Below are positions 32,571 to 43,889 of a stretch of 64,000 nucleotides of DNA, one piece after another. How positions within the stretch are numbered: position 1 is the stretch's first letter; each line of letters starts with the position of its first letter. Made by a program: the position numbers and the translations under genes. This DNA is from Isoetes taiwanensis (lineage: Eukaryota; Streptophyta; Lycopodiopsida; Isoetales; Isoetaceae), in assembly GCA_021234155.1 (NCBI GenBank), contig JAJEKV010000003.1, forward strand, positions 17,968,386 to 18,032,385. Direction: 5' to 3'. Below the pieces are notes generated by a model, which was not told the DNA's origin, made no database searches, and was given only the letters and a program-made list of their open reading frames with translations.

Positions 32571-33945
32571 CAACTTATGTATGCTGATGATTCACTTCTG
32601 GCACATACCGCTGTTAGTATGCAGCAACATTTACATGCTCTGCACAGCTTTTGTGAGAACACAGGTTTGCGTGTTAATCTCCAAAAGACCAAGCTTTTGG
32701 TAGTTCAATCTTCTCGTCACAATGTTCCCCCTATACACTATGATAGCCGCGAAGTTGAAGTTGTAGATAGCTACAAGTATCTTGGTGTAGAATTCTGTAA
32801 GAACACACTTTGGGAACAATGTATTACCAAGCGGGTGGCTGCTGGATGGAGAGCACTCTATGCAATGCAAAACAATTGTTTTCGCGCAGAAATTCATGAT
32901 TGGTCACGGAAAGCCCACTTGTTTTGGGCTTTGGTAGAGCCTGTTTTACTATATGGTTCTGAAGTGTGGGGGCCTGCCATTAGTGCTAGTGCTTGGGAGA
33001 GCTTGGAGCGGGTGCAAAAGTCCTTTCTCACTTACAGCCTTGGAGTTAAAACAACGGTGCCCTATGCTATTCTTTTACAAGAGACAGGTTTTTGGCCTCT
33101 TCAACATTCTGCCATGAAGCGCCATCTCCACTATATCTGCAAGGTGCACCACATGGATGATGTTAGGTATCATGTTCTTGCACTTGCCATGGTTGAATCT
33201 CCTCAGCGTTTGAAACGATGTTGGAAAGAGCATTGCACTACATGGTTTGCCCGGATTGGTCGCGGCAAACGAAACCGCCTTGATGCTTGCCGATTCGATC
33301 CTGAGCTTTTGCAACAATATCTCAATGGTCATTTTTTTCAAAAGATATGGGACGCAGTTACTTTGGCCCAAGTGAAAACTGGTCATTATCATGCACATAT
33401 AAATCCCACCTTGGCACCAGGGGCCCAAGCTTATTTGCTTGCTTCATTATCCAGGAACAAGCTTGTAGCTATTGCATCAATTCGCACGGGGTCCCACAGT
33501 CTACTGGATTGAGACAGTAGATGGGAGCGGCGCAATTGCCGCGGTAGAAGCGAGGGCTATGTGTCCGCATGATTCTGAGTTTATTGAAGATGAAAGCCAT
33601 ACTCTTCTGAGTTGCCCTGCTTTTGAGATAGTCCGGAATCATTTTTTGACCTTAGCATTCCATTCCACGCTTCCACAACTTCTCAGAGCATCATCTGTGC
33701 ATGACTTGGCATTATACATACTTGAGGTTCTAGATAAACGTCTGCAATTACTGAGCCCTCAGTAGTCATTATCTCTGCTTGTCTAGTATCATCATTACTG
33801 CAAAGGTTTTTCCCTTGAAAACCTTTCGAGGCAGGGGTTTTTTAATCCTAGTAGTAATGATTGTACTAGCCCATTGTATGGGTCCCATGACCTATTGGTC
33901 TCCGTGGACGTTAAAAAAACTATTCTATTCTATTCTATTCCTAGA
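32571..33945 (+). mobile_element. LINE-B: 5'-truncated LINE with 8-bp TSD
   Basis: Coding starts at Q-L-M-Y-A-D-D and runs open to 33512 (V-N-L-Q-K-T-K, Y-K-Y-L-G-V-E-F, L-L-Y-G-S-E-V-W-G-P, L-L-Q-E-T-G). A frameshift follows and the knuckle region is decayed (33.5-33.77 kb). The 3' UTR and (TATTC)n tail end at about 33940. TTCCTAGA occurs at 32563-32570 and 33938-33945 and is the likely target duplication. It sits in copy 2 of the PPR duplication, so it came after that event. Confidence 0.88.
33791..33861 (+). ncRNA. ENE-like U-rich hairpin, LINE-B 3' UTR
   Basis: Outer stem ATCATTACT/AGTAATGAT; GG; T5; CCCTTG/CAGGGG; AAAA; CCT-TTCG-AGG; T6; AATCC. Compared with LINE-A and -C, three stem positions differ here and in each case the partner base also changes. 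An A7 tract precedes the tail. Confidence 0.65.
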
Positions 33946-34104
33946 AGAGTTTCAAGGCTTCCTTCATCAGTCAGTCATGGCAATAAAAGGTACTTTTAGA
34001 GAACTCTTCAAACATTTGACGTACGTCTCTCAATGGCCCACATTTACCATACATATTGAATGGTGCAGTCTTTACAAATGACATCTGAATCAAAAAGCAA
34101 CCCT

Positions 34105-34735
34105 TGTTTGGGGACATACTATCCTGCAGCATATGGCAATAGAGTCGAACAAATATTTCATTATTGGTTATAGAGGCTGCAAATGGTTTCTGGAATAATT
34201 CCAGATATAGATGCATGATAGTTTGAAGCTTTCATGCAAGTAACGGGCAGTTAAGCCTAGCATGTTTGTGCCTGAATTCATCTATTAAATTCAAGAACGA
34301 AAAGTCTAGAGATTGGAAAGGAAAGAAGAAATGCTAGCTCTAAGTTGTTTTATACTGGCGTTCACACCATCCTTCTTTTTAATTTCAACTTGCATGTTCC
34401 ATCTTTTTTCTTTCATTTCCTCATGTTGGTTCATGGAGATTCTTTTATCGTTTCATAATTGACATACACAGGTTCTTTCTTGTGACACATTTTTCATATA
34501 TATTTGCAGGTCTCTTGCTTTACATATTTTATATCATGGATGAGCATTCTAAGTTGTAATGCCTAGACATGATATTATTAGGCCAATGATGTTTATAAAA
34601 GTCGTTTGATGAATTATATGAGCTATTCTGAATGATAACTTTTTTCAAAGCAATGGGCAGGTTATTTTGATGAGCTTCTAGAATATGAGCCCTTCTAGCT
34701 CTCCTTGACCTTGAACTTGAAATGCTGAGCTTTAT
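34105..34735 (+). repeat. PPR-fragment duplication, copy 2, distal non-coding part
   Basis: It matches about 30880-31600. The two halves of copy 2 (31983-32411 and this one) are separated by LINE-B and flanking unique bases. Confidence 0.8.
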
Positions 34736-34814
34736 GGACATTTTACTCTACACAAGTATATGCTCTGATGGTATCAAATCTTTGATCAACATGTATGCAA
34801 GCCTGTATTTGTAG

Positions 34815-35150
34815 GGCAAGGAAATAACTTGGGTGAATGCTATCATTGATCATATCTTTGATGTGGCTTTAATGAATGACAGAGGTTTGTGCTTATATTT
34901 AACATTTTAGTTTAAAAACACTAATTATTCTCAATATTTCTACTTATACGTGTTGCTATATTTTCAGCCGATTTATTTGTATATGTCTACCTATATTTTC
35001 AGTTGATTTACAAGTTCATTACTGTCTATAGATCAAATTAAGCAGTTTAAGCTATCAACGGTTGATTTCAAGAATGTTGACAGTGAACCCCATGGCGGTT
35101 TGAAGTCCTGTCAAACTTTTCTAGCCTTTACATTTGCTCAGAAAATGTAT
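34815..35150 (+). pseudogene. Two exon-like fragments of an unknown gene
   Basis: At about 34819-34882 a segment after ...TTTGTAG encodes G-K-E-I-T-W-V-N-A-I-I-D-H-I-F-D-V-A and stops at GTTTGT. At about 35032-35150 another after ...TCTATAG encodes I-K-Q-F-K-L-S-T-V-D-F-K-N-V-D. Both have plausible splice borders. The proteins are not recognised. They are probably captured exons. Confidence 0.3.
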
Positions 35151-35585
35151 TGACATATAATGAGGTCCTTCTATCACACAAAAGCCCAACAAGTACAAAC
35201 TTGCAAGTTTCATGTCTGCGTAGTTCTTTGTTGTATTGTAATAGAATACGACAAGCTTGGAAATACATATGTTGTATAGATGTTTTTCCAGTTATTGGTT
35301 ATGTCTTGCTTAGATATGTGGAAACTGCTACACATAAGCGTATAATGTTTCAACATTATCTACAAAAACTATAATGTTAGTGTACATTCTTTCAGCTATC
35401 CACCATTTCAAATCTATTCCATTAAATCTATTCTGTTTCTAGCTTGCACAAAAGAATCTCATCAAGTAGGCAAGAAATCCAAGGCATAAAGGTACTCATT
35501 CTATCGAAGGATGGAGATTCTGCCGAAAGTTGCACACATAATTATGAAAGTTATAGGTCAAGTAAAAACACATGCCGGGACATTA

Positions 35586-35615
35586 GCCCGGCAACGCCGG
35601 GCACACGTTTACTAG
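35586..35615 (+). mobile_element. Helitron 3' end H2 (plus)
   Basis: Hairpin GCCCGGC-AAC-GCCGGGC at 35586-35602, then CTAG ending at 35615 and host T. The last 37 bases are identical, inverted, to H1 at 25450. The body should extend to the left. Confidence 0.75.
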
Positions 35616-38600
35616 TTGTTACTTAAAATGGATCTTGTCAAGTACTATTGTTACCACAAATACATCATGCCAAATTCCACAACTTAATACTATTGTTACT
35701 AAAAGTAATGCCGCCAAACTTAAATGCCTGATAATTTTAATCTAACCAAAGTCTTCTTTTGTAAACGAAAAAAAGGGACCTTTATTACATTGCATAACTC
35801 GACCACAAACCCTGGCGTGCCTTTTTGCTAGTTTTTTTTTTTGTTTAATATTGAGCGTTCCAAATGATGTAAATAAGGGGATTTGGCTTAGTGAAACAGT
35901 AACTAGTAATTGTAACAACACGAACATGTGCGTTTCAATTAGATATGTTTCAAACATGGATGCTTTAGTACACATTTGAGGAGTTTATAGAGTTATGTTT
36001 ACCTTGGGGTTGGGTTCTACTCCAAATATCTACACATTGGATAATCAATCATTTCACGTTTGTAGTTTGCAAATGTGCAACATACTGATGGCCATTTTAT
36101 GGGCTTCTTAGTAAAAACAATATGTTGCTTTTCTTGCAATAGTTAACTGCTTAAAAAAAGTGGATTGTTCAACAAACTTACTTGTGGCTGTCTCTATATC
36201 TAAAGAGTTCTGAAGGCTTTATTTTGATTAGTGCACCAGTTGTGCAACGTGTATTTGATACTGAGTTGTGCAACATGTGTTTGATACTCATAGATTGAAG
36301 GCGTGCAGTGGGAATACTTGGACATTACATAGTAAATAAACGCGAAGCATGACCTGTTTGCAAAAAGATACGCACCTAGTCACTGCAAAATCAAATCTAA
36401 TCTGCAAAAAAATTGATAGTTGTAAAGCTCACTAGAAATGACGAGACCCAAAAACTAGGATAATTTGAAAGGAGCAAACTGTTTGAACTCTAAGGAAAAC
36501 TCTTTTAACTGTCTACATTCAAAATGAACTCTACAATATGAAGCAAACCAAATCAGGCTAGAATTTGTCAACCTGTGCCTCCAATATTCAATATAAACTC
36601 CAATTGTAGCTTTAACAGATCCGACATCTAGTGCCTCACAACCGAAAAACCTCTGAAAAAAGAATGAAGCTTGTGAGTGATAAGTTTGAAATACGACCAA
36701 AGGATGATAGAAGAACAAATCTGCTCTTGGCGGACCAAATAAACTTACTATTTATGGTCCCTCCACTTATTATTGGAGATCTGTCTCAGCATCTCAATGT
36801 CATTCAAGAATCACGACCGTCAACCTCATGTGATGTAGCAGTGCAAGTAATCAATTCATTATAAGAAAAAATGGGGAGAGCACGAGGACATGCAAAGAAC
36901 TCTGTTGCACTAGTGTGAGCTTGGAATGGATTTAATTATAACAACTAGCAATCCTTTTATCTTTGGCCTTTCAACTGTCTTCCATGAAAGCTCAAATATT
37001 GCTGCTTCGTGACAGATGACATTGGCTTTAATGCCACACTCGAAGCAATAAAACATTTGATTCGGTATTGAATCGTGATCCTCAAACTGCATGACTCTCT
37101 TTTACTACTCAAATTACATGGGAATAATGAATACAATTTCTAAAAAAGATCTCAGAAGAGTTTAGCATCTTCTAGAATAATACTTTTGCCGGAACCGAGT
37201 CAGAACACTTTGCTTTCTCCTAGATTTGCTAAACCAGCTGCATGTCATCAATCATCTGGCGTTGGTGCGGAGTTTTCTTTCTGAAATGCTAATCTTGCTG
37301 ACTTGCAAAAACAAAAAGGTCTTCTAGTTGCCAAATCTATAAACTAGTCTGTTGAATTTTCGAGGACATTGATTCTGTAATAATAGCATATCTCTTTATT
37401 ATTATGTCATGGCAAGGACCTTGAAACCACGTTTTAAAGGGAAAAAAAAATCGATGTGCCTGGACTTAGGTATATGTTGCATTCGAAATTGCTTGGTCCT
37501 CATTCAGCCATGGTTAGATTAAGTTTGCTATAGTCAGAATAAAAGAAATCAAATGATTTCCTATCCTAAAAGAATTCAAATGATTTGCTATCCTGATGCT
37601 TGATAAAGTCAAAGAGCATAAATAACAATCTTACCTGGGTTTTTTTTTAGCTCAATCCACCCTTTTATTCTTAGCTGCTGCAGAGCTTCTGCAAGAAGCA
37701 CAGGAAACAAAAGCTGATTGGCGATCTATTTTGCACAGGCGAATTCAAGGCTGTCAAAAGCATGCTCATCGATGGGATGGCCTAGCTGGAGTTTGTGGCT
37801 TGTACAATGCAAATGGAAACCAAGCTGACGATCACTCATCCACATTCTCAACCGACATTCCAATCAGGCAAAATTCCTCCCGCTCATAAGTTTTGAGATT
37901 GCAATCCATCTGCAACCAAAAAGAAAATGAAGCAAAGCAAGAAGGCTTCCATTCCGCCAGGCTATGGCTTTCATTGTGCCAAGCTCTAACAAAGTTTTTT
38001 TCCCTCAAATAAATAGGGATTTATCCGAAATCAACTCAAATATATAAAGATCAGCCAAAAAACTGTAGATACACCAATATACTGCCACGAATAGGGCCAG
38101 AACCTGATAAGTAAGGTTTGAGGTGGAGTAGCCGACCAATGAAAATGAGCGCTTAAAAAGCCAAAGAAGCTGAAGGCAAGATGCAGGCACCTTAAAGCAA
38201 GTAGAGCCTTGTGCTTTTTGAAGAATTTGTCCTTAGGGTAACCGACGCAACGCTCTCTTGGAATTGGGCCCAAAGAATGCCTTGGTTTTTTGAACTTGGA
38301 GCTCGCAGTATTCAGAGATCCAAGTGAAGATTCAGGTGAGCCCGAAGGCATCATCGAAGCACTCTTCGCCGAGATGCCAGAGACAAATTTTGCCTCAGAG
38401 ATGGACACGAAAACGGTCTACAACAGCCTACATGTATCTTGCAGAAAAGTATTTTGTGATTCCAAATGTAATTATTTTTTTATTTTTTTGGCCTAAAATA
38501 TTTATTTTTGGATTTTTTTTCCTACTAATCATATATATAAGAAAGATAAATACGATAGGGACAATGAAAATAGACATACCAACATAGCGCTAGACACACT

Positions 38601-38711
38601 TTTAGTTCTCAAGTGTGTCACTTTTAGCTATAGACATACCAACATAGCACTAGCAAAATGTAGATGAACACGGTTTGGCTACACATTTTATTGAAACTCT
38701 AAATTTATTTG
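35616..38711. other. Non-coding region
   Basis: No gene is supportable. A short frame at 38290-38437 (acidic, P-S-E-D-S-G-E-P-E-G-I-I-E) may be an isolated exon. A segment at 35830-35885 recurs at 41640-41695, and 38570-38950 recurs at 41950-42160. Confidence 0.4.
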
Positions 38712-38855
38712 TTCCCCCCTCTTTTTTTTGAAGGCATGGTTGGTGGGACTTGCACCCACTCACGTCTCCCACCCGATGGTAGTTAGTGGGTTTTGAACCC
38801 TGATGAGGATCACCCCAATCCAAGGCCCTACCACTACACCATCACGGCGATGGGT
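38712..38855 (-). mobile_element. tRNA-derived SINE
   Basis: On the minus strand an A-box (TGGTGTAGTGGTAGG, 38829-38843) and a B-box (GGGTTCAAAACCC, 38788-38800) lie at tRNA-like spacing. A second GGGTGCAAGTCCC and a short A-rich 3' end follow. The T-stem is imperfect, so this is a pol III-type SINE and not a working tRNA. Confidence 0.6.
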
Positions 38856-39072
38856 TAAATTTACTTGTTAGAGAAATAATAGAAGTGATCCATGTTCATC
38901 ATGGCAGATGTTCGTATGTAGCAACAGAAGCATGCACTGTAAATGAATTCATTAAGAAATAATAGATGTTCATCATGGTTGAGGTTCATATGCAACAACA
39001 GACACACGTATATCAAATTATTTGATACATAAAGCTTATCAGAAAAATTGACATAGATATGTTGCTCGTGCG

Positions 39073-40806
39073 CACATTGATTGAGGATAGCAGGAATCGC
39101 CGGCATAACCTGTATTGTTGTTTCGTGGATTTTGCAAAGGCATTCGACCACGCATTACCCAACAAGCTATGGGACGATTGCGCAACCGGGACCCCCGGAC
39201 TTGTAGAATGCACGATATATAGGTTGTGACGAGGCATGCTCAGGCCGTATCACATCAGTAGCACAGCCGGTGACCAGTAGCATTGGAGTGCGTCAGGGTT
39301 GCCCCTCTCCCCCACACTCTTTGGCCTGTACATTGATCAGTTGGAAGATTGGCTCTCTGAGCATGGAGGTGCGGGCGCACATCTCATGCATCACACAATC
39401 CGGCAACTCATATATGCTGACGATGTCAACCTCATGGCCTATACTCCAGAGGACATGCAACGTCACCTGGATGCTCTTGACACTTTTTGCCAATTCACTG
39501 GCATGCGAGTTAACTTGGCCAAAACTAGGGTGCTGCTAGTTGCGTCATCCCGTCAGCCAAGGCTTTCCACATTCACTTACCAGGGGCAAGAGGTAGAGGT
39601 GGCTCCGACCTACAAGTACTTGGGGATTGAGTTCTCAACTGGGATGCGGCTATCAGGTTGCGGGTCACGGCGGGTTGGAAAGCACTATATGCCATGCAGA
39701 ACAACAGCCACAAGGCAAAGTTGTATGCCTGGGGTCACCAGTCACATTTGTTTCGGGCCTTGGTTGAGCCGGTCCTTTTGTATGGGGCAGAAGTGTGGGG
39801 TCCGGTGATATCCCTCAACACTGAATGACCTCGAAAGCGGTGCGAAGGCCTTCTTGGCACGGCCACGGGGTGAAGTCCACAGCCCGCACCAGATCCTACT
39901 CGGGAGACATGCTTTCTACCCTTCAACGGGCCGCATTGGAACGCCATATCGTTTACTTCCAAAAGGTGGTCGCTATGGTCGATACACGCTTGCCCGCCTT
40001 TGCTTTGGCCATGGCAATGGGTCCCCAACGCTGAAATCCTGGCTGAAAGACAAGCAAGCTCGGTGGTTCTCACGGCGGGGTGTGCAGTAAAACAGATCGT
40101 CCGTGTCCCGGACAAAGAAAGATCGCGAGACACTTAAACTATATCTTGATGCTACTTTCCTTCGCAAGCTGTGGGATGCAGAGTCTCTGACGCATGTTAA
40201 GCTGGCACACTATCAGCAGCAAGTCAATCCTAGACTCACAAAAGGCCCACACCAGTACTTGTACACCCAGCTACCCATGAAGAAGCGCAGCTTATAGCTT
40301 CCATTCAAGACGGGGCACATCGCCTCCGCATTGAAACAGGGCGTTGGGCTCGGGAAGCACGAGAGCAAAGGCTTTGCCAGTGTTGCCACCAGGGCGCGAT
40401 TGAGGATGAATGTCATGCCCTCCAGATCTGCCCAGCATTTGCCCATATCCGAGAGCGATATGTTCGATTACTAGTGCCTGGCCAGCCATTCAGTTATTGA
40501 CTACGGCGTCAGTGGGTTTGTTGGGGTCGTACCTCCAGGAGGTTATGGATGCACGGACTCGTTTGTGTCCTACGGGACGGTATTGAACTGCCCTATGCAA
40601 TTGTACAGTGTGCCAGCAGGCTTATTACTGCTAAGGTTTTTCCCTCGAAAACCCTTCGGGGCGGGGGTTTTTTAATCCTGTCAGTAATATGCTTGCTGCT
40701 CTCTTTTTATTTGGGTCCCATAGGCCAATTGGTCTCCGTGGACGCTAAAAACCTATTCTATTCTATTCTATTCTATTCTATTCTATTCTATTCTATTCTA
40801 TTCTAT
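39073..40806 (+). mobile_element. LINE-C: 5'-truncated LINE, long pentanucleotide tail
   Basis: It starts in RT (L-Y-C-C-F-V-D-F-A-K-A-F-D) and continues through Q-L-I-Y-A-D-D-V-N-L and Y-K-Y-L-G-I-E-F to the C-x2-C knuckle region. Several frameshifts are present, including a 10-base deletion at about 39640 relative to LINE-A. The tail has about ten perfect TATTC units (40753-40806), the longest here. A 37-bp sequence before the 5' end (39034-39070) resembles that after the tail (40821-40858), about 30 of 37 matching, possibly an old target duplication. Confidence 0.85.
40621..40690 (+). ncRNA. ENE-like U-rich hairpin, LINE-C 3' UTR
   Basis: Outer stem TATTACTG/CAGTAATA; GG; T5; CCCTCG/CGGGGG; AAAA; CCC-TTCG-GGG; T6; AATCC. 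An A5 tract lies before the tail at about 40747. Confidence 0.65.
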
Positions 40807-40949
40807 ATATGATAGAAAAAACTTATTAGAATAATTCATGTAGACATGTTGCTCATGCCCTATTTATGACAGAAAAATTAGTGTAACATCCTCCCAGCCT
40901 ATTTGTTTTGTCCTAAGTGGCACTAAAATAACATAATAGGGTCGTTACA

Positions 40950-41260
40950 CACTGGCCGTTATGATAAGTTAAATTGCTAACATAACGAAAATTCCTTTAT
41001 GTTAGGGTAACATAACATAAAGAGATTTCACTTTACACTCGTCGTTAGGTTAAAATTTATCATAACAGAAACCGTTAAATCTTGCTTCGCACTGACTGGT
41101 TAAAAATTGATATAACGAAAACCATTTAATATTGCTTCACGCTGATTGTCATGTTGTTATGTTAAGAGTTAACATAACGGAAATTGTATAACGGAAATTG
41201 TGAAATATTGCTTCACACTGCCTGTCACACCGTTAGGTTAAAATTTGAATTGCAAATGGA
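40950..41260. repeat. Degenerate tandem repeats of about 80-90 bp
   Basis: Three or so diverged units share GTTAAAATT, ATAACGAAAACC and ATTGCTTCACACTG. No coding sequence is present. Confidence 0.6.
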
Positions 41261-41359
41261 GCTTAAGGGATGGGGTCCCCTACCCTTAAATTTGAAAGGG
41301 AAAATTATGGCACATTAAGTCCGTCGTTAAAATTTAACCTAATGGAATATAGTTAGAAT

Positions 41360-42222
41360 TTACGTAGGCCTAGATCGGCAGATTGTATAGATCCTATTTT
41401 CAGATGACATGGCCTACCAAATTGGATTGATTTGAATGGATTTTTATCGTCTACCAAAACCGGTTTGCTATAGTAAGACTTAATTTTAATATGCGGTCAA
41501 ATTTGAATGGTGTTCTATCATTGTTGAAGCTTATAGTTGTTTATACAACAATGCTAACCCTGACGTCGGATTTTATTAATCACTCGTGTGTTTGCATGTG
41601 TTTTGTTTTGTTTTGTTGTTTTGTGTCAAATTTTTTTTTTTTTTGTTGTTGTTTAATATCGAGCATTCCAAATGATGTAAATAAGGGGATTTGTTTTCAT
41701 AGCCTAGAAGTTCTCAGATCTCACAACAACAACAACATCTGCATGTTCTGCCTATGCTTGTCCTAAGCAATTCTAGATAGGATATTGGCATTATTGGCTG
41801 AAACATTGCAACTGCAACAATGCCCTATAAAGTAAGGTGACAGACTTACAGCACACAACAGTAAATGCTAGTCATGACATTTACAAAAAACATTCTAGCT
41901 AATTCAAATATAGTATGGGCAATGTAAATATATCTAATATAAATACGATATGGACAATGAAGTTAGACATACCAACATAGCGCCAGTCAAACTTTTATTA
42001 GTTCTCAAGTGTGTCAACTCAAAATGTAGATGAACATGGTTTGGATACACATTTTCTTGAAAGTCTAAATTTATTTGTTATAGAAATAATAGAAGTGATC
42101 CATGTTCATCATGGCAGAGGTTCGTATGTAGCAACATAAGCATGCACTGTAAATGAATTTTAATTTTAATATGCGGTCAAATTTGAATGGTGTTCTATCA
42201 TTGTTGAAGCTTGTAGCTGTTT
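41360..42222. repeat. Mosaic of segments also found at 24.8, 35.8 and 38.6 kb
   Basis: 41360-41632 matches 24825-25065, 41640-41695 matches 35830-35885, and 41950-42160 matches 38570-38950. All are in the same orientation and order. 42159-42222 repeats part of the first block. The copy looks like a compact version of the 24.8-38.9 kb region without the Helitron-bounded block. Confidence 0.75.
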
Positions 42223-43880
42223 TATCTAACTCATGTAATTCTTATTGGCAAGATGCTTTGGCATATTCTGTGTTTCGAAGGGGCAAAAAATAGCACTGCT
42301 TAAGAAAAAGGGAAAAAAACACTCAGTGTCACATTCTTTCTCTGATCTATATTTATCTCATCGATTCTAGAGTCACATAGCCAGATCTGGACAGTCTCCT
42401 GATGATTCTGGCATGGCAGATCTTCCACTGCCAGATTATAACAGTCTACAAACGAATTGCAGCCGGACAAAGATATGAAGTTGCACAAACACGACGACAC
42501 CGAGATTTTTGTGAAATCATTGCAGATCATTTACGTGTGAAAATTTCTGTGGTTTTCTTTGAGTATAAATAGAGTTAGATCGCTCAAAAATTTTCAGTTC
42601 ATTACTATTATTACGAGATGCTCTACGCTTCCGTTTAAGGCATGTCGCCTATGAATTTCCCTGCTTTTCTTTTGTTCTTCATAGTTACTGTTTGAAATAG
42701 ACTGGCCTGTTCTATACAGTTCATCATGAATTGACCTTAAAAAATGGTATTTCTTAGCTACTAAAACTGCGTCAGATTTCTGGGCAAATCTGTTGCTCCA
42801 CTCTCGAAGTATCCGCAGGGCCTTCCCAATGGGATCAAGATTTTGATCTTCGAAGAAATGCTTCGCTTAAAAGGGGCAAAATCCCCAGGCCAAGTCCAGC
42901 GCCCATTTCTCCCATGGCCATATCCGTAGCTTCTGCATGATTTGTGCCATACCCATCTTCAGAAAATCTACTCAAACCTATTTCGGCCAAACTCTGGGAC
43001 TCTCTATAGAGCTTAATCTCTCTTTCTCGTTCGACTTTAGCCTTCCAGTTTCAGCATTCCACAGAAGTCAAAGGTAGTTTTCAGATTGAAGCTTTTCCTG
43101 CATCTGCCAGCCATTTGCCGGGCATCTACATCTGCCAATCAGGCAGGTGCTTCTGCCGGGAGTCCATCCGGCCTACTGCCTCGCCAAAAATCTGTAGCTC
43201 CTGTGCCTCATAGCCATGGCTCAATCACGTTCAGGTGTCCCCCGATTTTAGGGGTGCTCACCCTTCTTAAAGCTAATGGTTTTTAATCCATAGTTTAGAA
43301 TTTAATGAGAAATGTTAAATATCAGTAGCTGGCCCTATGTTTCCAGGGTACTGTCTTGCAGCCTGAACAAGCATGGAAATCATTGGATTCTCTTGTGCTT
43401 TTACAAAATAGACACGTAACTTTCTTTCAAAGGAGTTCCTAATAGATGTGTTTTTCTTATCTACTCCTTAGACCAAAATAATAAAAGCTAGGCTGGTAAG
43501 CAGCAATGATAGATGTTACACTAAGATTGATGTTGTTAGGGGTTGTGGTTAATACGTGTGAATATCATCTTTAATTTGACTAATGAAACTTAAAGGGGAG
43601 AAGATCAATATTTACCTATATATGATGATAACAAAGCGGCCAAAGCAACATATACGAGTAATAAAGAATCCTGTAAATGTAGTACACAATCATGAATAAT
43701 AGATAGGAATTGACATTTCCTCCCATTTGTTTCATTTACATGTAGCTAACAATGGCTTATACAATTTAGGATTTAATAACCATATCATTATAGGGGGAGA
43801 TTCCATTAGCACGATGGCTTATACAATTTAGGATTTAATAACCATATCGTTATAGGGGAAATTCCATTAGCAAACTTTCC
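42223..43880. other. Non-coding region with a 63-bp tandem duplication
   Basis: No gene was recognised. ATGGCTTATACAATTTAGGA and its following 40 bases occur twice in tandem at about 43750-43872. Confidence 0.4.
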
Positions 43881-43889
43881 CAACGTGGA

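Noticed and set aside
25450-35615. A 10-kb TIR DNA transposon with 37-bp inverted repeats
   Set aside because: The ends contain a hairpin followed by CTAG before T, and two further single copies of the same end exist at 52.5 and 53.8 kb without partners. Helitron 3' ends explain this better.
38712-38855. Functional tRNA gene
   Set aside because: A- and B-boxes are present but the T-stem and acceptor stem do not pair properly, and a second B-box-like motif and A-rich tail follow. A SINE fits better.
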